A DNA stretch of 64,000 nucleotides from Platerodrilus igneus. Its lineage: Eukaryota > Arthropoda > Insecta > Coleoptera > Lycidae. The position numbers and the translations under genes were made by a program. Location: NCBI GenBank assembly GCA_036346225.1, contig JARFIW010000139.1:5332001-5396000 (forward strand), read 5' to 3'. Positions 44,350 through 54,912 of this stretch are shown one piece after another; position 1 is the first letter of the stretch; each line of letters begins with the position of its first letter. The notes below the pieces were generated by a model, which worked only from the letters and a program-made list of their open reading frames with translations, made no database searches and was not told the DNA's origin.

Positions 44350-45567
44350 CTATAGTACTTTCCTTCCCAATATATCATAATTTCTATTTTTATAAATACT
44401 AACAGTGCGGATTAGTTTATTCATAAGAATAATTTTACCAGATTTATTTATATGCAAGCCATAACGGGTAAAGTTTTGCCTTTTTAGAATAATGCTAGTG
44501 TCTATAAAAGTCGCGGATTTTCCAAATTCTGCAAATAGAGCCATATTGTTTTTAAATACCAAATTATTATGATCATATGCATTAAACCAAAACGGAGACA
44601 ATATGAATATCACATTTGTATATTGGATAATCCTTTTTAAGTTACTTAACATAGACGTACTTATAGAACATCCATGAATTGCATTGTTAGTACTAGCAAA
44701 CACTACAACAAAATCATTTTTAGTGAAGTTAGCAGTTAAGTTACCTATGTCAGCTACGACATCTTTAAATAATCCGTTAGGCTTAAAAATAGTTATAACA
44801 TCAAAATTAATATTATCTTTTAGGGAATACAATATCTTCCCACAATCATGACCATGGCTATCACCTAACAAGAGCACCTTTTTATTACAAGAATCTGACT
44901 TGGTTGACATTGCATTTTTCTTACTATGGGAAATGAAATGCTTGTGCTTCCCTGTATAGATTGGAGGGTACCCATACAGGACCTCAAACCATTCATCGGA
45001 AAAGGACAGATTCTTGTCATTTTTGCATGCCTCTAATGATGGAACATCACTTACTACTGAAGTTTGGTTTGATGAATAAGTGTAACCAATATCATTATTA
45101 TTATTATTATTATCCAATTTAGACTGCAACAGCTGTATAGTCATTTCCATCACTTTAATTTTCTTATAGGCATCTTTCAATAAGGTAAACAAATATTTCT
45201 CCTTTGATTAGGCATCCTTTATAAAACTATCATACTCTAGCATTATTTCATCCAGATGTTCATCCTTTAATTTGTTATCTTGCTAATGTGACTGGTTTAA
45301 TTTGTTATTGTCAATATCTATTCTTTCATCCTTATCATTATTTTCAATATTACCAAGTCCATTAGAAAAATTCTCTATTTCTGCACATTCTTCACACAAT
45401 AGTAAATTATTATTTAGGAATTTCTTGAACTTTATTCTGTTTAGACAACTTTTATGAAACACACTGTAACAACTGGTACACAAATAATTATTAAAGTTCT
45501 TCTTGAGACAACACTTAAATCCAGAAATATGGGAGAGGTCTTTTGAACTAGCTTCACTTGCAGCCAT
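44350..45567 (-). pseudogene. CR1-like LINE ORF1: PHD finger, coiled coil, SGNH esterase
   Basis: One frame of about 406 codons from MAASEASSKDL, with two in-frame stops (after NQSH and after FIKDA). Residues 15-70 form a PHD-type zinc finger: C-C spacing then NYLCTSCYSVFHKSCLNR and LLCEEC. A coiled coil follows (ending LLQSKLDNNNNNN). An SGNH/GDSL-like domain comes next with KVLLLGDSHGHDCGKIL (nucleophile Ser block), a FVVVFASTNNA block (usual GGTND, here altered) and TRYGLHINKSGKIILMNKL with the catalytic-type His. This PHD plus esterase pairing is known from ORF1 of some CR1-group LINEs, where the esterase may act at membranes. The altered GxN block suggests that activity may be lost. Confidence 0.83.
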
Positions 45568-45574
45568 CTTGTTA

Positions 45575-46747
45575 ATTTGTAGCTGTACCATCACAGGTAA
45601 TTGACCTGATTACAATTCCGATTTCATACAAATGCCTTAAACAAGCTTTCAATAATTGTGTTTGTATTTCAGCATCTACTTTATTTATTAAAAAATAAGC
45701 GACAGGACATTTAAAATTGGCCGAAAATCCAACTATTTGAAAAAACAAGGCTTCAGATGCTGCCGAATCAAAATCAGTATCAAGAGCACCTCCAAAATCG
45801 ACTTTGCTGATCATTCAGATAATTTGCTTTCCTATTGCCATAGAATCAAAAATGAGACTACAGTTTTTCGTTCTGGTTTCATTATTGCTTTTTCTTTCAA
45901 GAAATCAAATATCTCAGATAAAAATCCAGGTTGACAATTCAATTTACACAACCATCTTCTAATTGTACGAAGGTTTGGTAAATAAAAGTTAGTTCTTACA
46001 AAATTATATGCTTTAGGCGAATAGAAATACAATGTATGAGCAAATTGTTTCATTAATGGTGTAAAACGTCGTTGCGATTTGTTGGATTTGTTGCCTGATT
46101 ACGTTTCTGGTTCATTACGAAATCCAAAGGAAAACCTATGAATAAATGTTACATAAAAAGACTGTGTACTATTAATAGCATATAGATAACTTTCAAAATA
46201 ATTTTTCAAAACAACGTCCAAATTTTCATTGTTGTAATGTAACCCCTTTTTGATAGTTCTGCTACCAATTCTTTCATATTTGCTATTTTTAAATTTCTCC
46301 GTCTCAATTTCTGTTTCAGAGTTCTTATCTTTCTTTGTTGTTGACGATAAACACGATTATTGTTCTGGTTTGTGTACCGATATCCACTTTAGCAGAGCAA
46401 CGTGGGGCATCTACATCCATTTCTAATATATTAGCAGATGGTAAAGCAATATTCCGAATAGCAGCCTATAATTTAAAGCTATATAAAAACGGAATATTTA
46501 AATATACCTACAGTTCGGTTTAATAATCGTCGGTTAGATGGAGCGGACTTCTGCAAGTGCTTTGGAAGAGCAAAAATGGTTGACACTGCATCTGGTTTTA
46601 AAATTTTCTTTGTGCATCCAGGTTTAATTTGGTAGTCTAGTTTCAAAAAAATATTCACTACAAGGCCTACATTTTGCAGGATACCATTTATCTTTCCATA
46701 TAGCATTAATCCATAATTGCAAAAATATCAAGACTTTAAAAGGAAAC
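45575..46747 (-). pseudogene. THAP9/P-like transposase copy 1: rest of THAP domain and catalytic core
   Basis: Exon 2 begins at 46747 after the acceptor tttacag and continues the THAP zinc finger: the phase joins to give FHTFP across the intron, then LQLWINAIWKDKWYPAKC, PCSEYFFET and, after a frameshift, LKPDAVSTIF (family form LKPDAVPTIF). A linker follows, then FTPLMKQFAHTLYFYSPKAY and RTIRRWLCKLNCQPGF. The expected DEM catalytic motif before AIGKQI is missing through a short deletion. KVDFGGALDTD, then AYFLINKV and ITCDGTATN (second acidic motif) end at the LINE. The nick-and-join chemistry would be lost with DEM. The gene has a spliced THAP domain, like many insect P-type elements. Confidence 0.85.
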
Positions 46748-46808
46748 CTGTAAAATATTATTATAATAAATATTTAACATTTAATACCTATACGTTACTA
46801 CAACTTAC

Positions 46809-46879
46809 GTATGAAATTGAATACTTCCCATAGGATTATACTCATTGAAACACCCTAATGCAACGCAGTGATTTACCAT
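46809..46879 (-). pseudogene. THAP9/P-like copy 1: first coding exon
   Basis: ATG at 46879 opens MVNHCVALGCFNEYNPMGS, the C-x4-C start of a THAP zinc finger, and the exon ends at 46809 with a consensus donor gtaagt in phase 2. It is joined to 46747 by a 61-base intron. The intact start and splice sites contrast with the later breaks. THAP fingers in P-type elements recognise internal sites near the element ends. Confidence 0.83.
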
Positions 46880-47079
46880 TTTCAGATACTAATATAAATC
46901 ACTTTTAAGAGCTTCTTACATTTAAAGCGTGTTCTTATATAACCGTTGACGCGGTATACGCGACGCAGCGGCAGTTGGTAACGCCAATCTAAAATACAGA
47001 AACTAGCGCGCCCATCTGTCGATGACGTCACACAATATGCAAATTTAACACGTAATGACGAAATATATCAAATTCATAC

Positions 47080-47635
47080 AATAGGGTATAAACACATAGT
47101 ACTCACATGAATATATAAGCGTCTCACAGGATAGCTTCCTTCAGGGTTGCTAGAAGCCCCCTTCCGGATAACAGATGGTGCGCATAGCGTCCTTTGGGGT
47201 TGCTACAGCTAGCTCTCAGGGCTCCCTTCCGGATAAAGATGGTGTTTCGGCGTGGACTGTAGTTCGGCCAGGTTGCTTTCAAATTTATCTTCTTTACCTA
47301 TGTAGCGGAACGATAAGGAACAGGTTTATAGGGACGACAAACAAATAAGGCAAAGGAAATCTACATAATAAAAAGATAAAGATACGGTACGATACGATAC
47401 CCAACCACTCTTCTGGATGTTCAAAGGCAAAAGGCCACGTTTCCTAGCGTCTTCCGAAAACTTCCCCACTTTTTCTTCCCCCACACGCGTCGGCGCGAAG
47501 TTCGTCCAACGCACTTCTCACGTGACGGAAATACGCGCCAAGTCTTTCAAATTTGTGGCGCGAAATTCCCGCATATTAACACTTATAACTGTTTACGGCC
47601 GATTTCGGCACGTAACAAGCTTATAAATTTCACTT
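47080..47635 (-). repeat. left arm of a large inverted repeat between two THAP genes
   Basis: On the minus strand it matches 47985-48460. Shared words include ttgttac-tgccgaaa-tcggc, gcgcc, gactt-gcg, atttccgtcac, atgtag-tttcct, cgctaca and finally the splice-donor-like gtgagtac. It lies upstream of THAP copy 1 in the right place for its 5' UTR and promoter. It also holds two copies of a word cccttccggata-agatggtg. Confidence 0.7.
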
Positions 47636-47984
47636 TGTTTAAAAAAATACAATTTCAACAATATGGGATAAATATAAATTCAAGTAAATACTTAACAACT
47701 TTAAGTGGGTAAGATAAAAACATGAATGCCCACAACTAGTTGCTTGCTTAAATCCCTCTGCCGTGTATGTTCGAGAGCGACAACAGCCCCCCACAGCACC
47801 GTCTATCCTTGTTATTGCGCCCGACACACAAACCGTAGCTTCATGCAAGCGGCCTACTCCTTCCAGTTATGTCAATATATAGTTCAATGCGTGCAGGAAC
47901 AATAAATGCCGAGATACCCACTTGTGATGTGTAATTCATGACCAAATAGGTTTAAATGAACTATTTCGAACGCTAAACAGAACG
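47636..47984. other. central spacer of the inverted repeat
   Basis: About 350 bases between the arms with no recognisable gene. If the arms are promoters of divergent elements, this spacer is the shared upstream region. Confidence 0.4.
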
Positions 47985-48460
47985 AACAAGTTGTTACATG
48001 CCGAAAATCGGCTATGTAAACATTTCAGGTTTTAGTTTTAAAATATGTGACTGAAACCGCGCCAATATTTCAAAAAATAGACTTGTGCGTGCATTTCCGT
48101 CACTTTAGATAGGTGCGCAGGCGCCAGAGAATGCGCTGACGCTGAGTGCGGAAGGAAGCAAGCATTTTTCGTCATATCATGGACTTGTCAACAAAACGTC
48201 AAACAGTATGGTTATCTGTGGTGTGCCTTTGTCCTCTCTTTCAGGTAATGTAGGTTTCCTCTACCGTATCTATTATCGTTCCTCATCTTATTCCTGTCGT
48301 ACCGCTACAAACAAGGAGAGGGAAGACAAATTAATTTGGTTTCGACGAAAGGCGAAGGCCCAGCCACGCCCAACAACGAGATCCTGCCGCCAGAATAGCT
48401 GCAATGCTGTGAAGGGCTCCACATCTTACGTGAGTACATTTTATCTTGTTCTTTTGTATG
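47985..48460 (+). repeat. right arm of the large inverted repeat, possible 5' exon
   Basis: Counterpart of the left arm in opposite orientation. It ends at a good splice donor (cttac then gtgagtac, 48430), as the left arm does (gtgagtac near 47106 on the minus strand). A 5' non-coding exon of the plus-strand THAP gene is therefore possible. The open stretch at 48208-48474 has no family match. Confidence 0.65.
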
Positions 48461-49423
48461 CAATACAAATTTGAGACGCATTAATGACGTAATACTTTGT
48501 TGCGCAATATTATGTAACGTGTTAATTTTGTGTTGCCAACTGTCGTAGTGGCTCTTATCAATTACGTGCGGGACTTTAACAGTATACCTTAGACTAGAAC
48601 AGGGTGGAGTAAAGTTCTTTGGTTTCTACGAGAATAATTCATTACGAACTACAGAATAAATAAGCCTGGACTGAATTACTGAAAACGGACAACGTTCCAT
48701 CTTTATAATGCTTGGACGATAAAGGATGAATCATGAATGTAAACTATGAAGTGAATATCTAAATACTGATACTGATTAGAATAGTGAATGTTGGGGTTAG
48801 AAGGAACTAGGAATTGTACACTATTTTTCACTTCCATTTTAATTAAAATCGAGAGAGCTTTATTATGACTTTATGATTTGTGTACTGTTATATAGGAGCA
48901 AGAATGGTTTTCGAATGAAGGAAAATTCCAATAAAGGCAGTTATTATATAAAATAAAAATTCTTGAATAAATTAAAGGTATTCTACTATTTAGCAAAAGA
49001 GGAAACATTTATTTAATAGTTATAGGGTGATTATTTTAACGTATTAATTTTAAAGATTAGTATCGCAAAAAGGTAGTACACACTAGTAAATAATAATTTT
49101 AAGTATAACAATGTTTTAAAAAATGGTAGGCATTTACATTTAGAAATTAAATAATGATCTACTTTAAATTAAAGTTATGCCATCTTTGTGCTTTACAAAT
49201 TTTAATTTAAAAAACAATTTTTGACAAATTTGAAGATGTTAATCAAGTTCTTCTGTCGGACATTATTTGCTGGGCCTTTGAAAATTGAAAACATTCTTTT
49301 ACAAGGTACTGATATTCCCAAGATACATAGTCGCTTAAGACACAATTATTTACACAATTGGTGTTTTTATTCTTGGTATTTCACTGTTTACCTTTTAATT
49401 TAAATTATGGTTACAATGTATAG
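48461..49423. other. no gene recognised
   Basis: AT-rich sequence between the inverted repeat and the THAP exon of copy 2; perhaps its first intron. A possible degraded THAP start near 49181 is too weak to call. Confidence 0.4.
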
Positions 49424-50205
49424 GTAGCAATAAACTTGATGCACTTAGTGCAAGACAAGTGTATTCTTCCTATAAAGTATGTAAAAGACATTTTGATGTA
49501 AGTTGTATTGTGCCTGGTACTAAAAGAGGACTAGTAATTACTGTCTTGTCAACTCTATTTTTACCTGGTAAGTTTATATTATTGATAATCAACTTGCGTT
49601 ACTTCAATGTTAAAGTAAAGTTGGTTATTATAACTCTCAAAAAATATTTCGATAAAGATCATTGTCGAGCAAATAAGCATTTATTACCTGTTAGAAGATT
49701 TAACCAAGATCCCCTTGTTGAAAATTTTTTTGGACAGGTTCGTCAAATAAGAGGGGTGAGAAATATCAATCCCACTCCAACTATGTTTATGGCACATTTT
49801 AAATCTATTTTAATTAATAATTTGGCTACAACACATTCTATTGCTGCCAATTGTGAGGAAGATGAGGGAAACATACTTTGGGTAATCAACATTTTTTTTC
49901 AAAACCAGTGATTGCATCTGTGCAAAATGTTGAAGAATTGTGCTATGATAATATCACTCCTCCCTCCAACAATTATGTTTCAAAAATTGTTGTTGGATAT
50001 ATAAGCGGTTTTATTTTTAGAAAATTAGCAGGACTTATTGATAATTGCAACACATGCAAAATAAATTTATTAGCTAAGGGAGACACTGAGTGGAGTGATA
50101 TGATCAATGCAAAAAGGTATAATTGTAAGTTGCCTATTGGACTAAATAATTGCAATGGTTATTTTATTTATCAGCTGTTTAAAGCATATAATAACATTAT
50201 ATATC
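49424..50205 (+). pseudogene. THAP9/P-like copy 2: THAP exon joined to transposase C-terminal part
   Basis: Exon 49424-49567, between an acceptor (atgtatag) and a donor (gtaagt), encodes the second half of a THAP finger: YKVCKRHFDVSCIVPGTKRG and LSTLFLP. After only about 100 bases the C-terminal region of the transposase appears: RFNQDPLVENFFGQVRQIRG, then NINPTPTMFMAHFKSIL (family form NQDxLENFFxxIRxxGG-NNNPT). After a frame change come VVGYISGFIFRKL and CNTCKINLL. The whole catalytic core (DEM, CDG) is absent, so this is an internally deleted element of the kind often made by P-type transposons. It is cut at 50205 by an RTE LINE. Its wording differs clearly from copy 1, so it is another subfamily. 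Confidence 0.8.
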
Positions 50206-52373
50206 GTAGTTATCCAGGGGCTGACATAGATAGCGATCATAACTTAGTTAAAATGAAGTGTAAACTAAAATTCAAAAAATTGAGAAAGGTTAAAAGAGAG
50301 GGATGGGATCTAGGTAAGATTAATGATAGGAGGGTAAAAGAGGAATATAAACAAGTATTAGATAATAAGAGCAAAGAGATAGCTGTAGGAGGGAACGTAG
50401 AAAATAGATGAAAAGAAATAAAACTGACTGTACATGATACATCAACACAGACTATAGGTAAGAAAAAAATAGAAGCGAGAAAACCCTGGGAAACAAAGAA
50501 GATATTAGATTTAATAGAGAATAGAAGAAAGCTTAAACCTTTCAGAGAAGTGGATAGTGAAAGTAAGCAAAAATATAATACAGTTAGAAATAAGATAGTA
50601 CATGAGTGTAGAAAAGCTAGAAATAAATGGATGGAGGAGAATTGTAAGGGAATACAAGATGATTTGAGAGTAGGTAGGACAGACAGGGCTTACAGGGCAG
50701 TTAAAAAGTTTTTTGGGGAAGATAGGAAAAAATATAATGGTATTAGAGACGAGAATAATGAGCTTCTAATAAATACAGTTGAGGTAGCTGATAGATGAAA
50801 AAGATATTTAGAAGATTTATATAAGGGAGACGATATGGATGAGTTAGAGAACGACCAAGAAGAGGATGTAGAAATAGGGTTCTCAATATTAAGAGACGAA
50901 TTTGACAGAGCTGTTTGGAATCTTAAACTAAATAAAGCGCCAGGGATAGACGATATTCCCGCAGAATTAATAAAATATGCAAGTCAGAAAACTTTAGACA
51001 GATTATATGAACTAGTAAAAGTAATATATGACACAGGTCAGATTCCAATAGATTTCGAAAAAAATATTATTATCCCAATCCCAAAAAAGTCAGGAGCTGA
51101 TAGGTGTGAGAATTTTAGAACGGTTAGTTTAACTTCTCATGCTTCCAAAATACTAACAATAATAATTAAAAATAGAGTAGAAGCTTTGACTGAGAATTAT
51201 TTAGGCGAAGACCAATATGGTTTTCATAAAGACAGAAGGACTAGAGAACCGATACTAATGATTAGGGTAATTATCGAAAAAAGGTTACAAAAAAATAAAA
51301 AGACTCATTTCGCGTTTGTAGATTTAGAAAAAGCATTTGATAGGGTTAATTGGATTGTTATGTTCAGGGTTTTGAAAAAAAAATAGGAATCTCTCATAGG
51401 GATAGAAAAATTATTTACAGTCTATATAAAAACCAAAGCGTAGTAATTAGATTTGATAAATAGAAAAGGAAGCTAAGATTAGAAATGGTGTTAGACAGGG
51501 TTGTATACTGTCTCCCTTGATTTTTAATGTTTATATTGAGGAAGCTTTAAACTTGGCTAGAGAGAGAAAAGAGATAAGTATTAATGTACAGGGACAGAAA
51601 ATAAACATGTTACGTTTTGCAGATGATATAGCCATTATAGCAGAGTCTAGAAAAGAGTTAGGAGAGTTTTTAAATATTTTAGAGGAGATACTACAGAGTA
51701 TCTATAGTATGAGAATTAACTCAGTAAAGACAAAGATAATGACAAGTGAGTTACAGCCTAGTTCTAAACCAAAATTAAAAATAGGTAATACCGAGTTAGA
51801 GGAGGTAGATGAATTTTGCTATTTAGGAAGTATAATTACAAAGGATGGACGTAGTAGAAGGGATATAGTAGCTAGAATAGCTCAAGCTAGAAAAATGTTT
51901 TAAAGGAGAAAAACTTACTAATAGCTAATAGTATTAGTTTAGATAATAGAAAAAGTTTCTTAAAGTCGTACGTATGGAGCGTTCTACTATATGGTAGTGA
52001 GACTTGGACAATTAAAGAAGTAGATCAGAAAAAGATAGAAGCTTTTGAAACTTGGTGTTATAGGAGAATGTCAAAGATTAATTGGACAGATAGAGTAACA
52101 AACGAGGAAGTTTGTAGAAGGATAGGTGAGGAACCATGTATGTGGAAACAATTGAAGGTCAGGAGAGATAGAATGATAGGGCACCAGTTAAGACATGAGG
52201 GACTATTTGGTAAAGTCTTAGATTGTACACTACCAAATACAAATAGAGTAGGACAGCCTAGACAAAGCTATATTAGTCAAATTATTAGAGATTTAGGTTG
52301 TGTAGGGTATGCAGACCTTTTTAGACTAGCGCAGAATAGAAAAGAATTTAGAGCTGTGTCAAACCGACTTTAA
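50206..52373 (+). pseudogene. RTE reverse transcriptase (truncated copy)
   Basis: Fragments in several frames run in order. The endonuclease end is followed by the linker (KPWETKKILDLIENRRKL). RT motifs are NKAPGIDDIPAELI, KKSGADRCENFRTVSL, EDQYGFHKDRRTREP, FVDLEKAFDRVNW, QGCILSPLIFNVYIEEAL and MLRFADDIAIIAES with the catalytic pair intact. The C-terminal block holds MSKINWTDRVTNEEVCRRIG, then RQSYISQIIRDLG, ending at 52373. Breaks lie near 50410, 50800, 51386, 51465 and 51903. It is about 95 percent alike by eye to the copy at 57733-60438, so the two are recent relatives. Confidence 0.87.
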
Positions 52374-52808
52374 GTATGTTCGAAAACAAAACAAAAAAAA
52401 TAATAAAAATCAGTTAACTAAATGTCACCATGACATAACTCACAATTAGTTAGCGGTCTGGCATGTTGGCAGCGATTCGTTGCTTAAGCCTTACCATAAC
52501 ATATAATTTAACACTTTTCCTTTTTTGAAGCAGATAACCAGGGTATATTTCATTTCCTTATAAATGGTAATCATGTAAACATGTTAGAGTTCTTTAACAA
52601 CCATCAGGTTGCTAATATCTATGTAGAGCCAGGTGTATAGGAAAAAGATAGAAGGATATAGGAAGACCTAGACCAAACTATATTAGTCAAATTATTAGAA
52701 ATTTAGGTTGTGAAGGGTATGTAGAGCTTATTAGATTAGCACAGAATAGAAAAGAAGTTAGAGCTGCGTCAAACCGACCTTAAGTAAGGTCAAAACAAAA
52801 TGATGATG
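50206..52808 (+). mobile_element. 5'-truncated RTE LINE with a second 3' end, 7-bp TSD
   Basis: Flanked by atatatc (50199-50205 and 52809-52815). Removing the insert and one repeat copy lets copy 2 read on as AYNNIIY-LLPKVIGKDK. It starts in the end of the endonuclease (YPGADIDSDHNLVKMK), carries the RT, reaches a first 3' end near 52373 and then 270 bases of non-RTE sequence. A second copy of the last 160 bases of the element follows (52645-52808), ending gatgatgat. So here too the TSD encloses an RTE plus an extra 3' end. Confidence 0.88.
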
Positions 52809-53084
52809 ATATATCTATTACCGAAAGTTATAGGAAAGGATAAACCTTTCTTAGCTATTTTGAAATTCATAACAGCTAATTTTAGTTGGCATTATGTATG
52901 TGAGGAAAAGCATTTTGAAATGTTTAAGAAAAAGTGTCTTCTTAATTTCACAACATTTTGTGTTCATAATTGGGTAGCTGGTATTAATAGGGTGATGAGT
53001 GGTAAAGAATCACGAAAAAGTTTATGTAACCCTATTTGTGCAGAAGCAGAACTTATTTATAAAAGAAATATAAAGGGTAAATAG
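52809..53084 (+). pseudogene. THAP9/P-like copy 2: C-terminal end
   Basis: Continues the copy 2 frame after the RTE insertion: YLLPKVIGKDKPFLAILKFI, then WHYVCEEKHFEMFKKKCLLN and FCVHNWVAGINRVMSGKESRK, stop at 53084. Position and helical, Lys-rich character fit the extreme C-terminus of THAP9-like proteins. Its identity rests mainly on being in frame with the upstream part. Confidence 0.7.
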
Positions 53085-53387
53085 TGTTAACACAAATTCT
53101 ACTACTCAGATGCCCAGGAGTGTTGGTACAACACACACTATATTATGTTTCCATGTAAAAATCCGTCAAAATAAAAGTACTCTCGAGTACCGATACTTAG
53201 TACTACCCAGCGTTCTTGGCTACTGCATAATTTCTGTTTCGATAATTGTAACGATCTCTTCATAGCTACTTCCTAATGTCTAATTGGTAACAAAATTTAA
53301 AATGCATAACACCAATTCATTGTAGTAGTGATACCCACACTTCCGTGCCATGCATTCAGATAAACTGCTCTATCATTCAAACTCATC
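53085..53387. other. no feature seen
   Basis: Spacer after the THAP copy 2 stop, with no recognisable element. Confidence 0.4.
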
Positions 53388-54715
53388 ATCATCATCATTA
53401 GCTCTTCAATCCTGGAACTGGTTAAACACGTGCCTTAATTTTTTTTGTATGCTGAGCTAGCCCACACATTTTCCTAAAATTCCCACAGCCTACATCCTTT
53501 GCTATCTGTGTGCAATAGTCTAATCTAGGTCAACCTCTACCTATCATTTTTTCCTGTAATATACCCTGCACTATAAACCAATACCATAGAATGCATCCTA
53601 TCCCTCTATTTCCCTTATTTTTTGTTTTCCACAGATACCTTTCTTCCCTTGCTATTTCTAGAACCTCTTTGTTCTTAACTTTGTTTGCCCATGCCATCAC
53701 CATCATACTCTGAAGTACAACATTTCAAAGGCTTCTGCTTTTTTCCTGTCTGCTTTTCCTGCCGTCACGTTTCAGTCATACAGTACTGTGCTCCACACAT
53801 AAGCTTTCAATAATTTTCTCCTTGTTTCTGTTTGTTGTCTTCAAACATAGCAGCTACTCTTTCTTGTTAGATTCAACATGGCTACCCTTCTATTGTTTTC
53901 TAAATATATACCCAATTTCACCGACATTCATTGATACGCCAAGGGGGTTAAGCAACCCGACTGCTATCAAGATACCCCAACCATAGATATTTGCCGAATT
54001 AATAGTTTCCAATTAATCATTTCACACAATCAACATTTATTGCTAATATTGCAAAATCAACACCTATAGTTGTTTACAATAATCACCAGGTTTAAATACA
54101 ATTAATTTTTCATCATTAAGGTTTCAACTGGTTAGATGCCTACCTCCATTGATTTATATTTTGAGCTAACCTACACATTTCCCTGAAATTCTCACAGCCT
54201 ACATCTTTCACTATCTGTGTACCATACAGTTTAACCTAGTTCTACCTCTTTTTTTAATCTCTGCTAATATATTCAGCACTATTCCCTCATGCGTTAGTAT
54301 GTGACCTATCATCCTATCTATCCCACTTATTTACCGTTTTCCACATATTTCTTTCTTCCTCGTACCATTTGTAGAACCTTTTTGTTCTTAACTTTATCTA
54401 TCCATGATATTTTCATCATACGTCTCTAGCACCACATTTCAAAGGCTTCTATCTTATTCCTGTCCGCTTCTGCTGTCCACGTTTCACGGCCATACAGTGG
54501 TGTGCTCCACACATATGCTTGCAGCAATCGTTTTCTTGTTTCTATATCCTCCACGTGTATCATCTTCTAGCATGATGTTGAAATAATGTGTTTCTGATAG
54601 TTAAATTGTTTTTGTTGCAAAATTCCCCCAGCATTTCTACTGTTATTTCTTGTGCCAAAACCAAATAAACTTACTACCGCTTCTTCCCTACCCTCACCTG
54701 TTTCAAACTTTAAAT
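53388..54715 (-). mobile_element. RTE 3'-end units and an internally deleted RTE piece
   Basis: Starts with the tail (atcatcatcatcat on the plus strand) and cctggaactggttaaac. One 3'-end unit with spacer runs to about 54110. A second begins catcattaaggtttcaactgg and runs back through the RT C-terminal wording to about 54540. It then jumps without a break to the endonuclease region (tctagcatgatgttgaaataatg), skipping most of the RT. The same spacer (gggggttaagcaaccc) as at 40490-40900 is present. No open frame remains. This is the same unit order as at 39946-40984. Confidence 0.8.
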
Positions 54716-54912
54716 GGTAAAATCTTGTACTCGTAATTTTGTGAATAATAATCTTGGGACACTTGCAGTTTAGGTCAGAGAAATATTCTTTGAAAGTCCA
54801 TTGTAGTTTGTACTTTATTACCAGTGTATTCATTCTTTGCTTTATACTTTGCCTCTTGTTCTTTTACGTAACGATGCAGTCCTCTTGTTTCTGAGTTAAC
54901 CATGTCCACATA
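54716..54912 (-). pseudogene. relic of an unassigned transposon-type protein
   Basis: The minus strand reads LHRYVKEQEAKYKAKNEY, then QTTMDFQRIFL, a stop, and PKLQVSQDYYSQNYEYKIL. This resembles a block (xFDLQKVLPxPxLxxSxxYYxRxLxxYNF) found in many uncharacterised, repeat-encoded insect proteins. I do not know its function. Only this fragment is visible. Confidence 0.35.

Larger units (their letters stand above)
22586..45574 (-). mobile_element. CR1-like LINE (PHD/esterase ORF1) with nested insertions
   Basis: Own parts on the minus strand, in order: ORF1 (45567-44350), endonuclease N-terminus (44292-44093), endonuclease C-terminus (39934-39327), linker and reverse transcriptase (37892-35959), 3' UTR with a TA tract, and a final tail attaataaatgaataa at 22586. 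Its own sequence sums to about 4.5 kb. The 5' end is truncated or short, directly before the ORF1 start. Flanking P-like sequence shares aaat at both edges, a short TSD. Insertions into it are an RTE LINE, two DD41D elements, a gypsy element and a diverged solo LTR. Confidence 0.8.
21230..46879 (-). mobile_element. P-element/THAP9-like copy 1, split by a 23-kb nested stack
   Basis: Two separated minus-strand blocks (45575-46879 and 21230-22581) join into one THAP9-like transposase. The upstream block stops in CDGTATN and the downstream block resumes VSTYNKLGC, giving the expected continuous CDGTATN-VS-x3-KLGC motif with no residue lost. Everything between (22586-45574) is a CR1-like LINE plus later insertions. 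P-type elements move by cut and paste with an N-terminal THAP zinc finger that binds the element ends. No terminal inverted repeats could be identified for this copy. Confidence 0.85.

Noticed and set aside
48208..48474. Plus-strand 88-codon frame near GC-richer DNA with E2F-like words as a host promoter and first exon
   Set aside because: The region pairs with 47080-47635 as an inverted repeat, so a transposon 5' region is a better explanation than a host gene.
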